From positions 1 through 64,000 of the forward strand of contig JAYRYZ010000007.1 of the NCBI GenBank assembly GCA_041916775.1: DNA of 64,000 nt, given 5' to 3'. Within the stretch, counting starts at the first letter, position 1. The number at the start of each line of letters is the position of its first letter. Below, piece after piece: positions 24,285-32,342 of this stretch. Position numbers and translations under genes: made by a program. The notes below the pieces were generated by a model. That model was not told where the DNA came from, did no database searches, and worked only from the letters and a program-made list of their open reading frames with translations. This DNA is from UBA2357 sp041916775. GTDB lineage: Bacteria; Pseudomonadota; Gammaproteobacteria; Burkholderiales; Rhodocyclaceae.

Positions 24285-25133
24285 ATGAAGATACTCAGCT
24301 GGAACATTCAATGGGGGCGCGGTGCGGACGGGCAGGTCGATCTTGACCGCACGATTGGTGAGATCCGAGCGGGTGGCGAGCCGGATGTGATCTGCCTGCA
24401 GGAGGTTGCGCAGAATGTCCCCGGCCTCAAGGGGGGCGATCCGGGCGACAGCGTCGCGCGGCTGGCGGCGGCGTTTCCCGGGCACACGGCGGTGTTCGGC
24501 GCGGCGGTTGACCGATTGCGCGAGGACGGCGTGAGGGCGCGCTTCGGCAACATGATCCTGTCGCGCCTGCCGGTGAAGCAGGTGTTCCGCCACCTGCTGC
24601 CGAGCCCGGCCGATGCCGGCGTGCCCGGCATGCAGCGCGGCTGCGTGGAGGTGGTGGTCGAGTCGGGAGACAGGCCGTTGCGGGTGCTGAGCACGCACCT
24701 CGAGTACTACTCGCTGCGCCAGCGGCTCGCCCAGGCCGAAGCGCTGCGTGGGCTGCAGGCGACGGTGGCGGACAATGTCGCGAATCCGCCGGGCGGCAAG
24801 GACGCGAATCCGGTCTTCGCGCCCTGGCCACGGCCGGTGGAGGCGGTGCTGTGCGGCGATTTCAACTGCCTGCCCGACAGCGACGAGTATCGCGCGCTGT
24901 GCGCGCCGCTACCGCATGACGCGGGTTGGTTCGATGCCTGGCGGCTTGCGCATGCCGGGCCCCACGCGCACAGCGTCGGGCTGCATGGCGCGGAGTGGCC
25001 GGATGCACCGTATTGCTGCGACTTCTTCTGGTTGGCGGGCTCGCTGCGCGAGCGCGTGTGCCGCATCGAGGTCCTAGCCGACACGCCGGCCAGCGATCAC
25101 CAGCCGCTGGTGCTGGAGCTCGCCGACCGTTGA
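24285..25133 (+). CDS. Endonuclease/exonuclease/phosphatase family protein, 282 aa
   Basis: EEP-fold signatures are intact: MKILSWNIQWGRG, DVICLQEV, STHLEYYS, CGDFNCLPDS and SDHQPLVLEL. The family hydrolyses phosphodiesters in DNA, RNA, lipids or small molecules with Mg2+. The substrate cannot be told. There is no signal peptide, so it is probably cytoplasmic. GAGGGG about 7 nt upstream selects the ATG at 24285. It stands alone between the divergent Fic gene and a convergent membrane protein gene. Confidence 0.88.
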   Translation: MKILSWNIQWGRGADGQVDLDRTIGEIRAGGEPDVICLQEVAQNVPGLKGGDPGDSVARLAAAFPGHTAVFGAAVDRLREDGVRARFGNMILSRLPVKQVFRHLLPSPADAGVPGMQRGCVEVVVESGDRPLRVLSTHLEYYSLRQRLAQAEALRGLQATVADNVANPPGGKDANPVFAPWPRPVEAVLCGDFNCLPDSDEYRALCAPLPHDAGWFDAWRLAHAGPHAHSVGLHGAEWPDAPYCCDFFWLAGSLRERVCRIEVLADTPASDHQPLVLELADR

Positions 25134-25184
25134 TGTGATGCGCGCTCGGACTGCCGGCGGCTTTTGGGTGGTCTCTGCGTGGCC

Positions 25185-25979
25185 TCAGCGGGGCGTCGGC
25201 AGCGGCTCGACGAGGTCGCGGTACGCGTGCCAGGTGGCGTGGCCGATGAGCGGCATCAGCACCACCAGGCCGAGGTGAAAGGTGAGAAACCCCAGGATCG
25301 TCAGCGTGACGATGGAGAGTGCCCACACGATCATCGCACCGGGGTTGCGGGCCAGCGCGGTGGCGCTCGCGAGCATGGAGCTGATCGCGTCCTGGTTGCG
25401 GTCCAGCATCAGCGGAATCGACACGATGCTGAGCGCGAACACGATGGTGGCGAACAGCAGGCCCACACCGAAGTACACCATCAGGAACTCGAGGTTCTCC
25501 AGCGCCAGCACCTGAGAGAGGAAGCCCGAGAGGTTGGGCAGCTCGTTCTGATAGAACAGCGCGAACACGATCAGCGAGGCGCGCGCCCACACCAGGAACA
25601 CCACGCCCAGGACCACCGCGAAGATGCCGATGTTGCCCGCGTTGCGCGTCCACACCGTCAGGGTCGGTGCGAGCGAGCAACCCTCGCCGCGCTCATGGCG
25701 GCGGCTGATCTCGTACAGGCCCATCGCGAGGAAAGGCCCGAGCAGCAGGAAGCCCGAGGTGAGCGCCGACGTGTACTCATAGGCATGCTCGAACACCTTG
25801 GTGAGCAACAGCCCCATCGCCGCGAAGCAGAAGCCGTAGAACAGGCTGGGGATGGGGCAGGACTTGAGATCGGAGAGCCCGCGCGCCAGCCACCGGAAGG
25901 CGCTGCCCACGGGCACCTCTCGCACGCTGGGGAAGGGCAGCCCCTCGTCGGTATTCTTGATGTTGTCCGTCTGCGACAT
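25185..25979 (-). CDS. DUF2189 integral membrane protein, 264 aa
   Basis: Six or so hydrophobic segments (about residues 46-65, 70-90, 117-137, 165-187, 208-225 and 230-250), with the family-typical FRWLARGLSDL, GPFLAMGLYEISRR and LGLVVLMPLIGHATWHAYRD, identify DUF2189. It is a predicted inner-membrane protein of unknown role, often near respiratory genes. A GGGAGAG stretch precedes the ATG at 25979. It converges with the EEP gene. Confidence 0.88.
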   Translation of the reverse strand: MSQTDNIKNTDEGLPFPSVREVPVGSAFRWLARGLSDLKSCPIPSLFYGFCFAAMGLLLTKVFEHAYEYTSALTSGFLLLGPFLAMGLYEISRRHERGEGCSLAPTLTVWTRNAGNIGIFAVVLGVVFLVWARASLIVFALFYQNELPNLSGFLSQVLALENLEFLMVYFGVGLLFATIVFALSIVSIPLMLDRNQDAISSMLASATALARNPGAMIVWALSIVTLTILGFLTFHLGLVVLMPLIGHATWHAYRDLVEPLPTPR

Positions 25980-26052
25980 GTGTCTCTCCCGTCGTGGTTG
26001 TTATATCACTGCAGCGAACCGGCCTCGGCCAGGGTCAGGCTTTTGAAGGGGA

Positions 26053-26871
26053 TCAGCGTCGGGTGTGCTCCCCCGCGAACTGTTCGATCGCGCGTGCGAG
26101 TGCTTCCGGCGCCTCCGCCATCATCGCGTGCCCCGCACCGCCCAGCGTCATCGTCCGCGCACCGCCTGGCACGTTGACCAGCGCCGCAGCAAGCGGTTTC
26201 GTCGCACGTGGCGGCGTCATCTGATCGCGCTCGCCGCACACCAGCAGCGTCGGCACGCGCACCTCCGCTGCCATGCTCAGCCCCTCCTGGTAGGCGTTGC
26301 AGGCCGCCAGGTCGTTGGCGAGCACGCCCTCGGCCTGGCGTTCCATGAGCCTGCGGTTGATGTCCACCAGACGCGTGCCGGGCGTGGGGCTGGCGCCCAG
26401 CTGCGAGGCCGGCGCGAACGACCACTGGTTGATCATCGCATGTGCGCGCACGCGCGCCGAACGTGCCGCCTCCAGCAGCGCCGGCGCGACCGGCATGGGG
26501 GCGACCGAACCGACCAGCACCAGCGCGCTCGCGAGCGCGGGCCGTGTGGCCGCGCAATGCAGCGCGATGAGCGAGCCCATGCTGTGGCCCACGAGCACGG
26601 CCTGGCCGATGCCGCAGGCTTCAACGAGCTGGGCGATCCAGCCCGCCAGCGCGGGCACGTCCGGCAGCGCAGGCCCGCCGGAGCGGCCATGGCCGGGCAG
26701 GTCCGGCGCAAGCACGCTGAAGCCGTGGTGGGCCAGCCGGCGCGCCGGGTGGTTCCACACGCTGTGGTCGTGTCCGGCGCCGTGGATCAGCACGATAGCC
26801 GGGCGCGCCGCATCCAGCGGCCGGCCGCCGGTGTAGACGTAGGTGGGGCTTGAATCGATGACGAGTTCCAT
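26053..26871 (-). CDS. Alpha/beta hydrolase
   Basis: The alpha/beta hydrolase fold is clear: HGAGHDHSVW (oxyanion region), VLVGHSMGSLIAL with the nucleophile Ser, CGERDQMTPP for the acid and GAGHAMMAE for the catalytic His. No signal peptide is seen. The ATG at 26871 or the overlapping GTG at 26880 could start it. The overlap with the metY stop (26877) indicates translational coupling. The substrate is unknown. Confidence 0.88.
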   Translation of the reverse strand: MELVIDSSPTYVYTGGRPLDAARPAIVLIHGAGHDHSVWNHPARRLAHHGFSVLAPDLPGHGRSGGPALPDVPALAGWIAQLVEACGIGQAVLVGHSMGSLIALHCAATRPALASALVLVGSVAPMPVAPALLEAARSARVRAHAMINQWSFAPASQLGASPTPGTRLVDINRRLMERQAEGVLANDLAACNAYQEGLSMAAEVRVPTLLVCGERDQMTPPRATKPLAAALVNVPGGARTMTLGGAGHAMMAEAPEALARAIEQFAGEHTRR

Positions 26872-26876
26872 GGCGC

Positions 26877-28178
26877 TCACCGCTTCAGCAGACGACCGAC
26901 CGCGGCGAGGCCGCGCTCCAGGTCTTCGATCAGGTCCGACACATGCTCCAGGCCCACGGAAAGGCGCACCGTGCCCTCGGAGATGCCGCTAGCGGCGAGG
27001 TCGGCGGCGGACATGCGGAAATGCGTGGTCGAGGCAGGGTGGATCACCAGCGATTTGGCGTCGCCCACATTCGCGAGATGCGAGAACACCCGCAGCGCCT
27101 CGATGAACGCGCGCCCGGCCGGGCGCCCGCCCTTGAGCTCGAAGGACAGCACCGCGCCCGCGCCATGCGGCAGCACGCGCGCCGCGACGGCATGGTCGGG
27201 GTGGTCGGCAAGCCCGGGGTAGGCAACGCGCTCCACCAGCGGATGGGCGGCGAGATGGGCGGCAAGCTCGCTGGTGTTGGCCACGTGTGCGCGCATGCGC
27301 AGTGGCAGGGTCTCCATGCCCTGCAGGATCTGGAACGCGTTCATCGGCGAGAGGCAGGCGCCGAAGTCGCGCAGGCCCTCGCGCCGTGCGCGCAGCGCGA
27401 AGGCGGTGATCGGCGACTCCTCGGCGAAATCCATGCCGTGGAAGCCTTCGTAGGGTTCGGTGAGCGTCGGGAAGAGGCCCGAGGCCTCCCAGTCGAAGCG
27501 CCCGCCATCCACCACCAGCCCGCCGATCGCCACGCCATGTCCGCCGAGGAACTTGGTGGCGGAGTGCATCACCAGGTCCGCACCGAGTGCGATCGGCTTC
27601 TGCAGGCAGGGAGTGACCAGCGTCGCATCCACCATCAGCGGCAGGCGGTGTGCATGCGCGATCTCGGCGACGAGCGGGATGTCGAGCACGTCCAGGCCCG
27701 GGTTGCCGATCGATTCGCCGAACAGCAGCCGCGTCTCCGGGCGGATGGCGGCTTTCCAGGCCGCCGGGTCGCGCGGATCGACGAAGGTGGTGGTGATGCC
27801 GAAACGCGGCAGGGTGTAGCTGAAGAGGTTGTGCGAGCCGCCGTAAAGCGCGCGCGAGGCCACCACATGGCCGCCGGCGCCCATCAGGGTGCACACCGCC
27901 AGGTGCAGCGCGGCCTGGCCGCTCGCCACCGCGATCGCCGCCACGCCCTCGTCGAGCGCGGCAATGCGCTCTTCCAGCACCGCGTTGGTCGGGTTGGAGA
28001 TGCGCGAGTACACATGCCCCGGCACCTCCAGATTGAACAGCGAGGCGGCGTGGTCGGCGTCGCGGAAGACGTAACTTGCAGAGAAATGGATGGGTGTGGC
28101 GCGCGTGCCGTGTGTGGCGTCTGGGCTCTGGCCGGCGTGCAGCGCCAGCGTCTCGGGGCGGAAGGGTGTCGCGGACAT
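26877..28178 (-). CDS. metY: O-acetylhomoserine sulfhydrylase (MetY-like), PLP-dependent
   Basis: A 433-residue Cys/Met metabolism enzyme. PETLALHAGQ at the N-terminus, SGQAALHLA, the PLP-binding Lys in MHSATKFLGGHG and the LIHPASTTHFRMS C-terminal motif fit O-acetylhomoserine aminocarboxypropyltransferase. It makes homocysteine from O-acetylhomoserine and sulfide (cystathionine synthase-type activity is less likely). The ATG at 28178 is chosen because family homology starts there; the frame stays open to 28655. It is followed by the alpha/beta hydrolase. Confidence 0.88.
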   Translation of the reverse strand: MSATPFRPETLALHAGQSPDATHGTRATPIHFSASYVFRDADHAASLFNLEVPGHVYSRISNPTNAVLEERIAALDEGVAAIAVASGQAALHLAVCTLMGAGGHVVASRALYGGSHNLFSYTLPRFGITTTFVDPRDPAAWKAAIRPETRLLFGESIGNPGLDVLDIPLVAEIAHAHRLPLMVDATLVTPCLQKPIALGADLVMHSATKFLGGHGVAIGGLVVDGGRFDWEASGLFPTLTEPYEGFHGMDFAEESPITAFALRARREGLRDFGACLSPMNAFQILQGMETLPLRMRAHVANTSELAAHLAAHPLVERVAYPGLADHPDHAVAARVLPHGAGAVLSFELKGGRPAGRAFIEALRVFSHLANVGDAKSLVIHPASTTHFRMSAADLAASGISEGTVRLSVGLEHVSDLIEDLERGLAAVGRLLKR

Positions 28179-28201
28179 GGGTCTCGGTGTGATGTGGGGC
28201 T

Positions 28202-28417
28202 TCAGGCCGGCTCGTCCGGCTGCAAGGCGGCTTCCAGCGCGCTGATGCGGTCCTTGAGGACGAGCTTGCGCTTCTTCAGGCGGCGGATCATCAGGTCGTC
28301 GTCGACCGGGTTCTGGATGAGCCGGTTGATCGCGTCGTCGAGGTCGCGATGTTCCATGCGCAACTCGGCCAGGCGCGACTCGAGGCTTGCAGCGTCGTCG
28401 CAGGTCAGATCGCTCAT
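28202..28417 (-). CDS. DUF465/YdcH-like small helical protein
   Basis: A 71-residue charged helical protein with LAELRMEHRDLDDAINRLI and RRLKKRKLVLKDRISALEA, which is the DUF465 (YdcH) pattern of two antiparallel helices. Its function is not known. GGAG upstream supports the ATG at 28417. It lies directly upstream of metY on the same strand and is divergent from greB. Confidence 0.85.
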   Translation of the reverse strand: MSDLTCDDAASLESRLAELRMEHRDLDDAINRLIQNPVDDDLMIRRLKKRKLVLKDRISALEAALQPDEPA

Positions 28418-28569
28418 TGACAGGGGCTCCGGCGGAAACGGTGCGGGGCTGGCCGCAGCGGGTTGGGTCGACGATCGCGCTATGGTAGGCAGCGCGGGGG
28501 CAGATGACAACCGCGCACGAAAGTGGGGCTATCATTGGCCGCTTTCCGATTTGTTGCAAGTGGATTCGC

Positions 28570-29121
28570 ATGAACAAGGCTTTCGTCAAGGAAAACGACG
28601 CGGACGATGATGAGGACGGCGCGCCGCGCGCACCTTCGCTTCCGCCAGGCAGCAAGAACTACATGACGCGGCGCGGCTACGAGACACTGCTGCGCGAGCT
28701 CGACCAGCTGGTGCGTGTCGAGCGCCCCAAGCTGGTCGAGGTCGTCGCCTGGGCCGCCGGCAACGGCGACCGCTCCGAGAACGGCGACTACATCTACGGC
28801 AAGAAGCGCCTGCGCGAGATCGACCGGCGCATCCGCTTCCTCACCAAGCGCATCGAGAGCGCCGACGTCGTCGACCCGGAGCGCCAGCAGGGCTCGGAGC
28901 AGGTCTTCTTCGGCGCCACCGTCACGATCGAGGATCCGGAGTCCGGCGAGCAGACCTGGCAGATCGTCGGCATCGACGAGGCCGACGCCAGCAGCGGCCG
29001 GATCAGCTGGATCTCGCCGCTCGCCCGCGCGCTCCTGAAGGCGCGCGAAGGCGACATCGTCAAGTTCGCCAGCCCCTCCGGCCTGCGCGAGATCGAGGTG
29101 GTTGAGATCCGCTACGTGTGA
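28570..29121 (+). CDS. greB: Transcription elongation factor GreB
   Basis: A 183-residue GreA/GreB-family protein. N-terminal coiled-coil domain: MTRRGYETLLRELDQLV and the acidic tip sequence NGDRSENGDYIYGKKRLREIDRR, with the Asp/Glu pair needed for RNA cleavage. C-terminal FKBP-like domain: DPESGEQTWQIVGIDEADA and SPLARALLKAREGD. It rescues backtracked RNA polymerase. The length and YIYGKKRLREID motif favour GreB over GreA. The N-terminal 25 residues are an acidic extension. Confidence 0.94.
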   Translation: MNKAFVKENDADDDEDGAPRAPSLPPGSKNYMTRRGYETLLRELDQLVRVERPKLVEVVAWAAGNGDRSENGDYIYGKKRLREIDRRIRFLTKRIESADVVDPERQQGSEQVFFGATVTIEDPESGEQTWQIVGIDEADASSGRISWISPLARALLKAREGDIVKFASPSGLREIEVVEIRYV

Positions 29122-29177
29122 GCGGGTGTCGCATGAAGGGTTGATGGGTGGCAAAAGCGCTTTCAGGCTACTATAGT

Positions 29178-29196
29178 TGTATATCCTGTATATACA
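29178..29196. promoter_or_regulatory. Palindromic operator of the vapB-like gene
   Basis: TGTATAT-CCTGT-ATATACA is a perfect 7-bp inverted repeat ending 15 bp before the vapB start. It directly follows a TATAGT -10-like hexamer (29172-29177). VapB and related AbrB-type antitoxins bind such palindromes to autorepress. Confidence 0.65.
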
Positions 29197-29211
29197 CGTT
29201 GGACCATCATC

Positions 29212-29490
29212 ATGCTGACGCGTGTTTTCAAGAGCGGTAATTCCTTGGCCGTGCGCATTCCCAAGGAACTCGCCTTTCTCGATCCTTCCGAGGACGTCGA
29301 GATCGAACGGATCGGGGACACCTTGGTGCTGCGCCCCGCGGGCCAGCAGACGCTGGATGACCTGCCTGCCATCCTTGCCGCCTTCAGCCCCGATTTCATG
29401 GCAGGAGGTCGCGAGTTCAACGAGCAGCGCGAACGGGATTGGATCGCCTCATCGCTGCGCACGCCATCGATGTGGGCGCGGTGCTGGTGA
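29212..29490 (+). CDS. vapB: VapB-type (AbrB/MazE-fold) antitoxin with altered C-terminus
   Basis: TRVFKSGNSLAVRIPKEL and DVEIERIGDTLVLRP form the swapped-hairpin DNA-binding fold of AbrB-like antitoxins. The toxin-binding tail runs to about NEQRERDW. The last about 18 residues come from reading into the vapC remnant in another frame, so the natural stop and most of the toxin gene have been deleted. An upstream palindrome supports autoregulation. It may be an orphan antitoxin. Confidence 0.75.
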   Translation: MLTRVFKSGNSLAVRIPKELAFLDPSEDVEIERIGDTLVLRPAGQQTLDDLPAILAAFSPDFMAGGREFNEQRERDWIASSLRTPSMWARCW

Positions 29491-29555
29491 CGAACAACGA
29501 GGCCGACTTCAACGACTACCCCGGCCTGCAGGTCGAGAACTGGGTCGGTGCGTGA
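29442..29555 (+). pseudogene. vapC: Remnant of vapC toxin (last 37 codons)
   Basis: In the frame from 29442, DRLIAAHAIDVGAVLVTNN is followed by EADFNDYPGLQVENW and then TGA at 29553-29555. This is the usual PIN-domain VapC C-terminus, including the Asp/Asn of the TNN motif. The first about 90 codons are gone and the fragment overlaps the end of the vapB frame. No start codon in range. Confidence 0.7.
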
Positions 29556-29564
29556 AGCCGAGCC

Positions 29565-29592
29565 CTTGAAATACCAATTTCCATGCCCATAT
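29565..29592 (+). promoter_or_regulatory. Sigma32-type heat-shock promoter of htpG
   Basis: CTTGAAA (29565-29571) and CCCATAT (29586-29592) are separated by 14 bp. This is a close match to the sigma32 consensus (CTTGAAA, 11-16 bp, CCCATnT). It lies 37 bp upstream of the htpG start and fits the heat-shock control usual for this gene. Confidence 0.8.
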
Positions 29593-29628
29593 GGGGCCCG
29601 TTGAAAATGCAACAACGGAGCCCTGCAC

Positions 29629-31563
29629 ATGACCACCGCGCAAGCCGCAACCGCTGAAACCCTCAACTTCCAGGCCGAGGTGAAGCAGCTGCTTCACCTG
29701 ATGATCCACTCGCTCTACTCCAACCGCGAGATCTTCCTGCGCGAGCTGATCTCCAACGCGTCGGACGCCTGCGACAAGCTACGCTTCGAGGCGCTCGACA
29801 ACGGCGCGCTGTATGAGGGCGACGCCGACCTCAAGATCCGCATCGCCTTCGACAAGGACGCGAAGACCGTCACCGTCAGCGACAACGGCATCGGCATGAG
29901 CCGCGACGAGGTCGTCGCCCACCTCGGCACCATCGCCAAATCCGGCACCAAGGAGTTCTTCGGCAAGCTCACCGGCGATCAGCAGAACGATGCAAACCTG
30001 ATCGGCCAGTTCGGCGTGGGTTTCTACTCCGCCTTCATCGTCGCCGACAAGGTCACCGTCGTCACCCGCCGCGCCGGCCTCGCCGCCGATGCAGGGGTGC
30101 GCTGGGAATGCACCATGAGTGGCGACACCGCCGGCGCCTACACCGTCGAACCGGTGAGCAAGGCCGGCCGCGGCACCGACATCATCCTGCACCTGCGCGA
30201 CGGCCAAGAGGACCTGCTGTCGAGCTGGAAGCTCAAGAGCCTGATCCGCAAGTACTCCGACCACATCGTCCAGCCGATCCTGATGCAGAAGGAAGAGTGG
30301 GATCAGGAGAAGGGCGAGCAAGTCGTTCGTGACGAGGAAGAAACGGTCAACCAGGCGAGTGCCCTGTGGGCGCGTTCAAAGAACGACATCAGCGAGGACG
30401 AGTACAAGGCCTTCTACAAGCACGTCGGCCACGACTTCGACGAGCCGCTGGCGTGGACCCACTCGCGTGCCGAGGGTCGCCACGAGTACACCCAACTGCT
30501 GTACATCCCCAAGCGCGCGCCCTTCGACCTGTGGGACCGCAACGCCCGCCACGGCATCAAGCTCTACGTGAAGCGCGTGTTCATCATGGACGACGCCGAG
30601 AAGCTGATGCCCACCTACCTGCGCTTCGTGCGCGGCGTGGTCGATTCGGCCGACCTCTCGCTCAACGTCTCGCGCGAGATCCTGCAGGAATCCAAGGACA
30701 TCGACACCATTCGCGCCGGCTGCACGAAGAAGGTGCTGGGCCTGCTCGAGAGCTTCGCCACCAGCGACGAAGCGGGCGACCAGGAAAAGTACGCCACCTT
30801 CTGGAAGGAATTCGGCAAGGTGCTGAAGGAGGGTGTCGGCGAGGACTTCGCCAACAAGGACAAGATCGCCGGCTTGCTGCGCTTCGCCTCCACCCACGCG
30901 GATACGCCCGACGAGGTCGTCTCGCTCAAGGACTACATCGGCCGCATGAAGGAAGGCCAGGACAAGATCTACTACGTCACCGCCGAATCCTTCAACGCCG
31001 CGAAGAACAGCCCGCACCTCGAAATCTTCCGCAAGAAGGGCATCGAGGTGCTGTTGCTGTCCGACCGCGTGGACGAGTGGGTGATCGGCAATCTCACCGA
31101 GTTCGACGGCAAGTCGCTGGTGTCGGTCGCGAAGGGCGGCCTGGACCTCGGCGGGCTGGAAGACGAGGCCGAGAAGAAGGAAGCCGAGCAGGCCGCCGAC
31201 GAGTTCAAGGAACTCCTCGACAAGATGAAGGCGAGCCTCGGCGAACGCGTCAAGGACGTGCGTGTCACCCTGCGCCTCACCGACTCGCCCGCCTGCCTGG
31301 TGGCCGACGAGCACGACATGGGCATGAACCTGTCGCGCATCCTGAAAGCCGCCGGCCAGCGGGCGCCGGTGTCAAAGCCCATCCTCGAGATCAACCCGCA
31401 CCATCCGGCGGTGCTGCGTCTGAAGTACGAGGAAAAGAGCTTCGACGACTGGTCTGCGGTGCTCTTCGACCAGGCGCTGCTCGCCGAAGGCGGCACCCTG
31501 GACGACCCCGCCACCTTCGTGAAGCGCATCAACCAGTTGATGATGGCGATGAGCGGCAACTGA
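29629..31563 (+). CDS. htpG: Chaperone HtpG (bacterial Hsp90)
   Basis: 644 residues, usual length. N-terminal ATPase: LNFQAEVKQLLHLMIHSLYS, ISNASDACDKLRFEAL, VSDNGIGMSRDEV and GQFGVGFYSAFIVAD. Middle domain with KRVFIMDDAEKLMPTYLRFV and DLSLNVSREILQ, then the C-terminal dimerisation domain. It is an ATP-dependent chaperone in the cytoplasm. GGAG precedes the ATG and a sigma32-type promoter lies upstream. Confidence 0.97.
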   Translation: MTTAQAATAETLNFQAEVKQLLHLMIHSLYSNREIFLRELISNASDACDKLRFEALDNGALYEGDADLKIRIAFDKDAKTVTVSDNGIGMSRDEVVAHLGTIAKSGTKEFFGKLTGDQQNDANLIGQFGVGFYSAFIVADKVTVVTRRAGLAADAGVRWECTMSGDTAGAYTVEPVSKAGRGTDIILHLRDGQEDLLSSWKLKSLIRKYSDHIVQPILMQKEEWDQEKGEQVVRDEEETVNQASALWARSKNDISEDEYKAFYKHVGHDFDEPLAWTHSRAEGRHEYTQLLYIPKRAPFDLWDRNARHGIKLYVKRVFIMDDAEKLMPTYLRFVRGVVDSADLSLNVSREILQESKDIDTIRAGCTKKVLGLLESFATSDEAGDQEKYATFWKEFGKVLKEGVGEDFANKDKIAGLLRFASTHADTPDEVVSLKDYIGRMKEGQDKIYYVTAESFNAAKNSPHLEIFRKKGIEVLLLSDRVDEWVIGNLTEFDGKSLVSVAKGGLDLGGLEDEAEKKEAEQAADEFKELLDKMKASLGERVKDVRVTLRLTDSPACLVADEHDMGMNLSRILKAAGQRAPVSKPILEINPHHPAVLRLKYEEKSFDDWSAVLFDQALLAEGGTLDDPATFVKRINQLMMAMSGN

Positions 31564-31574
31564 GCGCGGGGCAT

Positions 31575-31666
31575 CAGGGGCGACCGCGTGTCATCAGGGG
31601 CGACCGCGGGTCCCCCCAACGCGAAATCGCCTGCACCGTGTCGGTAGGGGCGACCCGCGGTCGCCC
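31575..31666. repeat. REP-like palindromic repeats after htpG
   Basis: Two direct copies of TCAGGGGCGACCGCG (about 31574-31588 and 31594-31608) are followed by GTAGGGGCGACCCGCGG and TCGCCC at 31644-31666. They share the GGGCGACCGCGGGTCGCCCC-type palindrome with the copies at 32129-32226, across the HiPIP gene. They look like dispersed intergenic REP/BIME-type elements. Confidence 0.6.
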
Positions 31667-31703
31667 TCCAGCCCCACGCTCAACGCGAAAACGCCCCTTG
31701 TCC

Positions 31704-31970
31704 CTACGACGGGATCTCCACCCACGCCACGCAATACGCCTCCGGCGCGACCTCGTCGTCGCCCGGAAACACCTTACAGCCGCCGTTCGCGGTCGGCGTC
31801 GGGCCGGGGACGAAGAGGTTGCAGTTCGAACACTTCTTGTCGCCTTCCGGCGTGTCCTTGTACTTGAATGCCGCACGCGCGCTCTCGTTCCTTGCCGCGA
31901 CCGCAACGACGGGAATCATGGCCAGCGCCATGCCACCGAGCTTCAACATCTGACGACGGGACGGGTTCAT
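31704..31970 (-). CDS. High-potential iron-sulfur protein (HiPIP)
   Basis: An 88-residue precursor. A Tat signal (NPSRRQMLKLGG, then a hydrophobic stretch ending near ARAA) exports the folded protein. The mature part has the four cluster ligands: two in KKCSNCNLF, one in GGCKVF and one in AYCVAW. HiPIPs carry electrons in the periplasm in respiration or photosynthesis. AAGGAG upstream supports the ATG at 31970 over one at 32015. Flanked on both sides by REP-like repeats. Confidence 0.93.
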   Translation of the reverse strand: MNPSRRQMLKLGGMALAMIPVVAVAARNESARAAFKYKDTPEGDKKCSNCNLFVPGPTPTANGGCKVFPGDDEVAPEAYCVAWVEIPS

Positions 31971-32015
31971 CCTACGGCTCCTTCGAGTGATTGAGATCCG
32001 CGTGCCGTCACCCAC

Positions 32016-32342
32016 AACGGCAGCGGTGAGTCGATTCTAAGCCCTGCGGGCCGTATCGGGCGATCCATCCGCCCCCGACCCTGCCGGTCGCGATCGGTTC
32101 GGGAGCATGGCGCATCGGAACCGCCGACGGGCGACCGTGGGTCGCCCCTACGCGGGATTACCAGCACACCCCATCCGTAGCGGCAACCCGCGGTCGCCCC
32201 ACCCACGACCAGCCCGCGATCGCCCCAAAACGCGCCGCACAAGCGCGAATAATCCCTACCTCGCGCCGCTTTCACGCCAGAATGGCGCCTTCGCCATATC
32301 ACCCGGCGCCGCGTCACGGCGCCTCGCTCGAACGGCTCACCC
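32016..32342. other. Intergenic stretch made mostly of REP-like repeats
   Basis: This 327-bp gap has no supported gene. It holds three REP-like units at about 32129-32151, 32177-32200 and 32212-32226. The rest presumably includes the divergent promoters of the HiPIP and patatin genes, which I could not place. Confidence 0.55.
32129..32226. repeat. REP-like palindromic repeats before the patatin gene
   Basis: GGGCGACCGTGGGTCGCCCC (32129-32148) is followed by related units at 32177-32200 and 32212-32226, in mixed orientation and partly degenerate. They belong to the same family as 31575-31666. Confidence 0.6.

Noticed and set aside
26943..28610. A 555-codon plus-strand frame opposite metY
   Set aside because: metY on the minus strand has an intact PLP site and family length; the antisense frame is shadow-like.
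30366..31994. A 542-codon frame overlapping htpG
   Set aside because: htpG in the other frame is complete; this one is Arg-rich off-frame translation.
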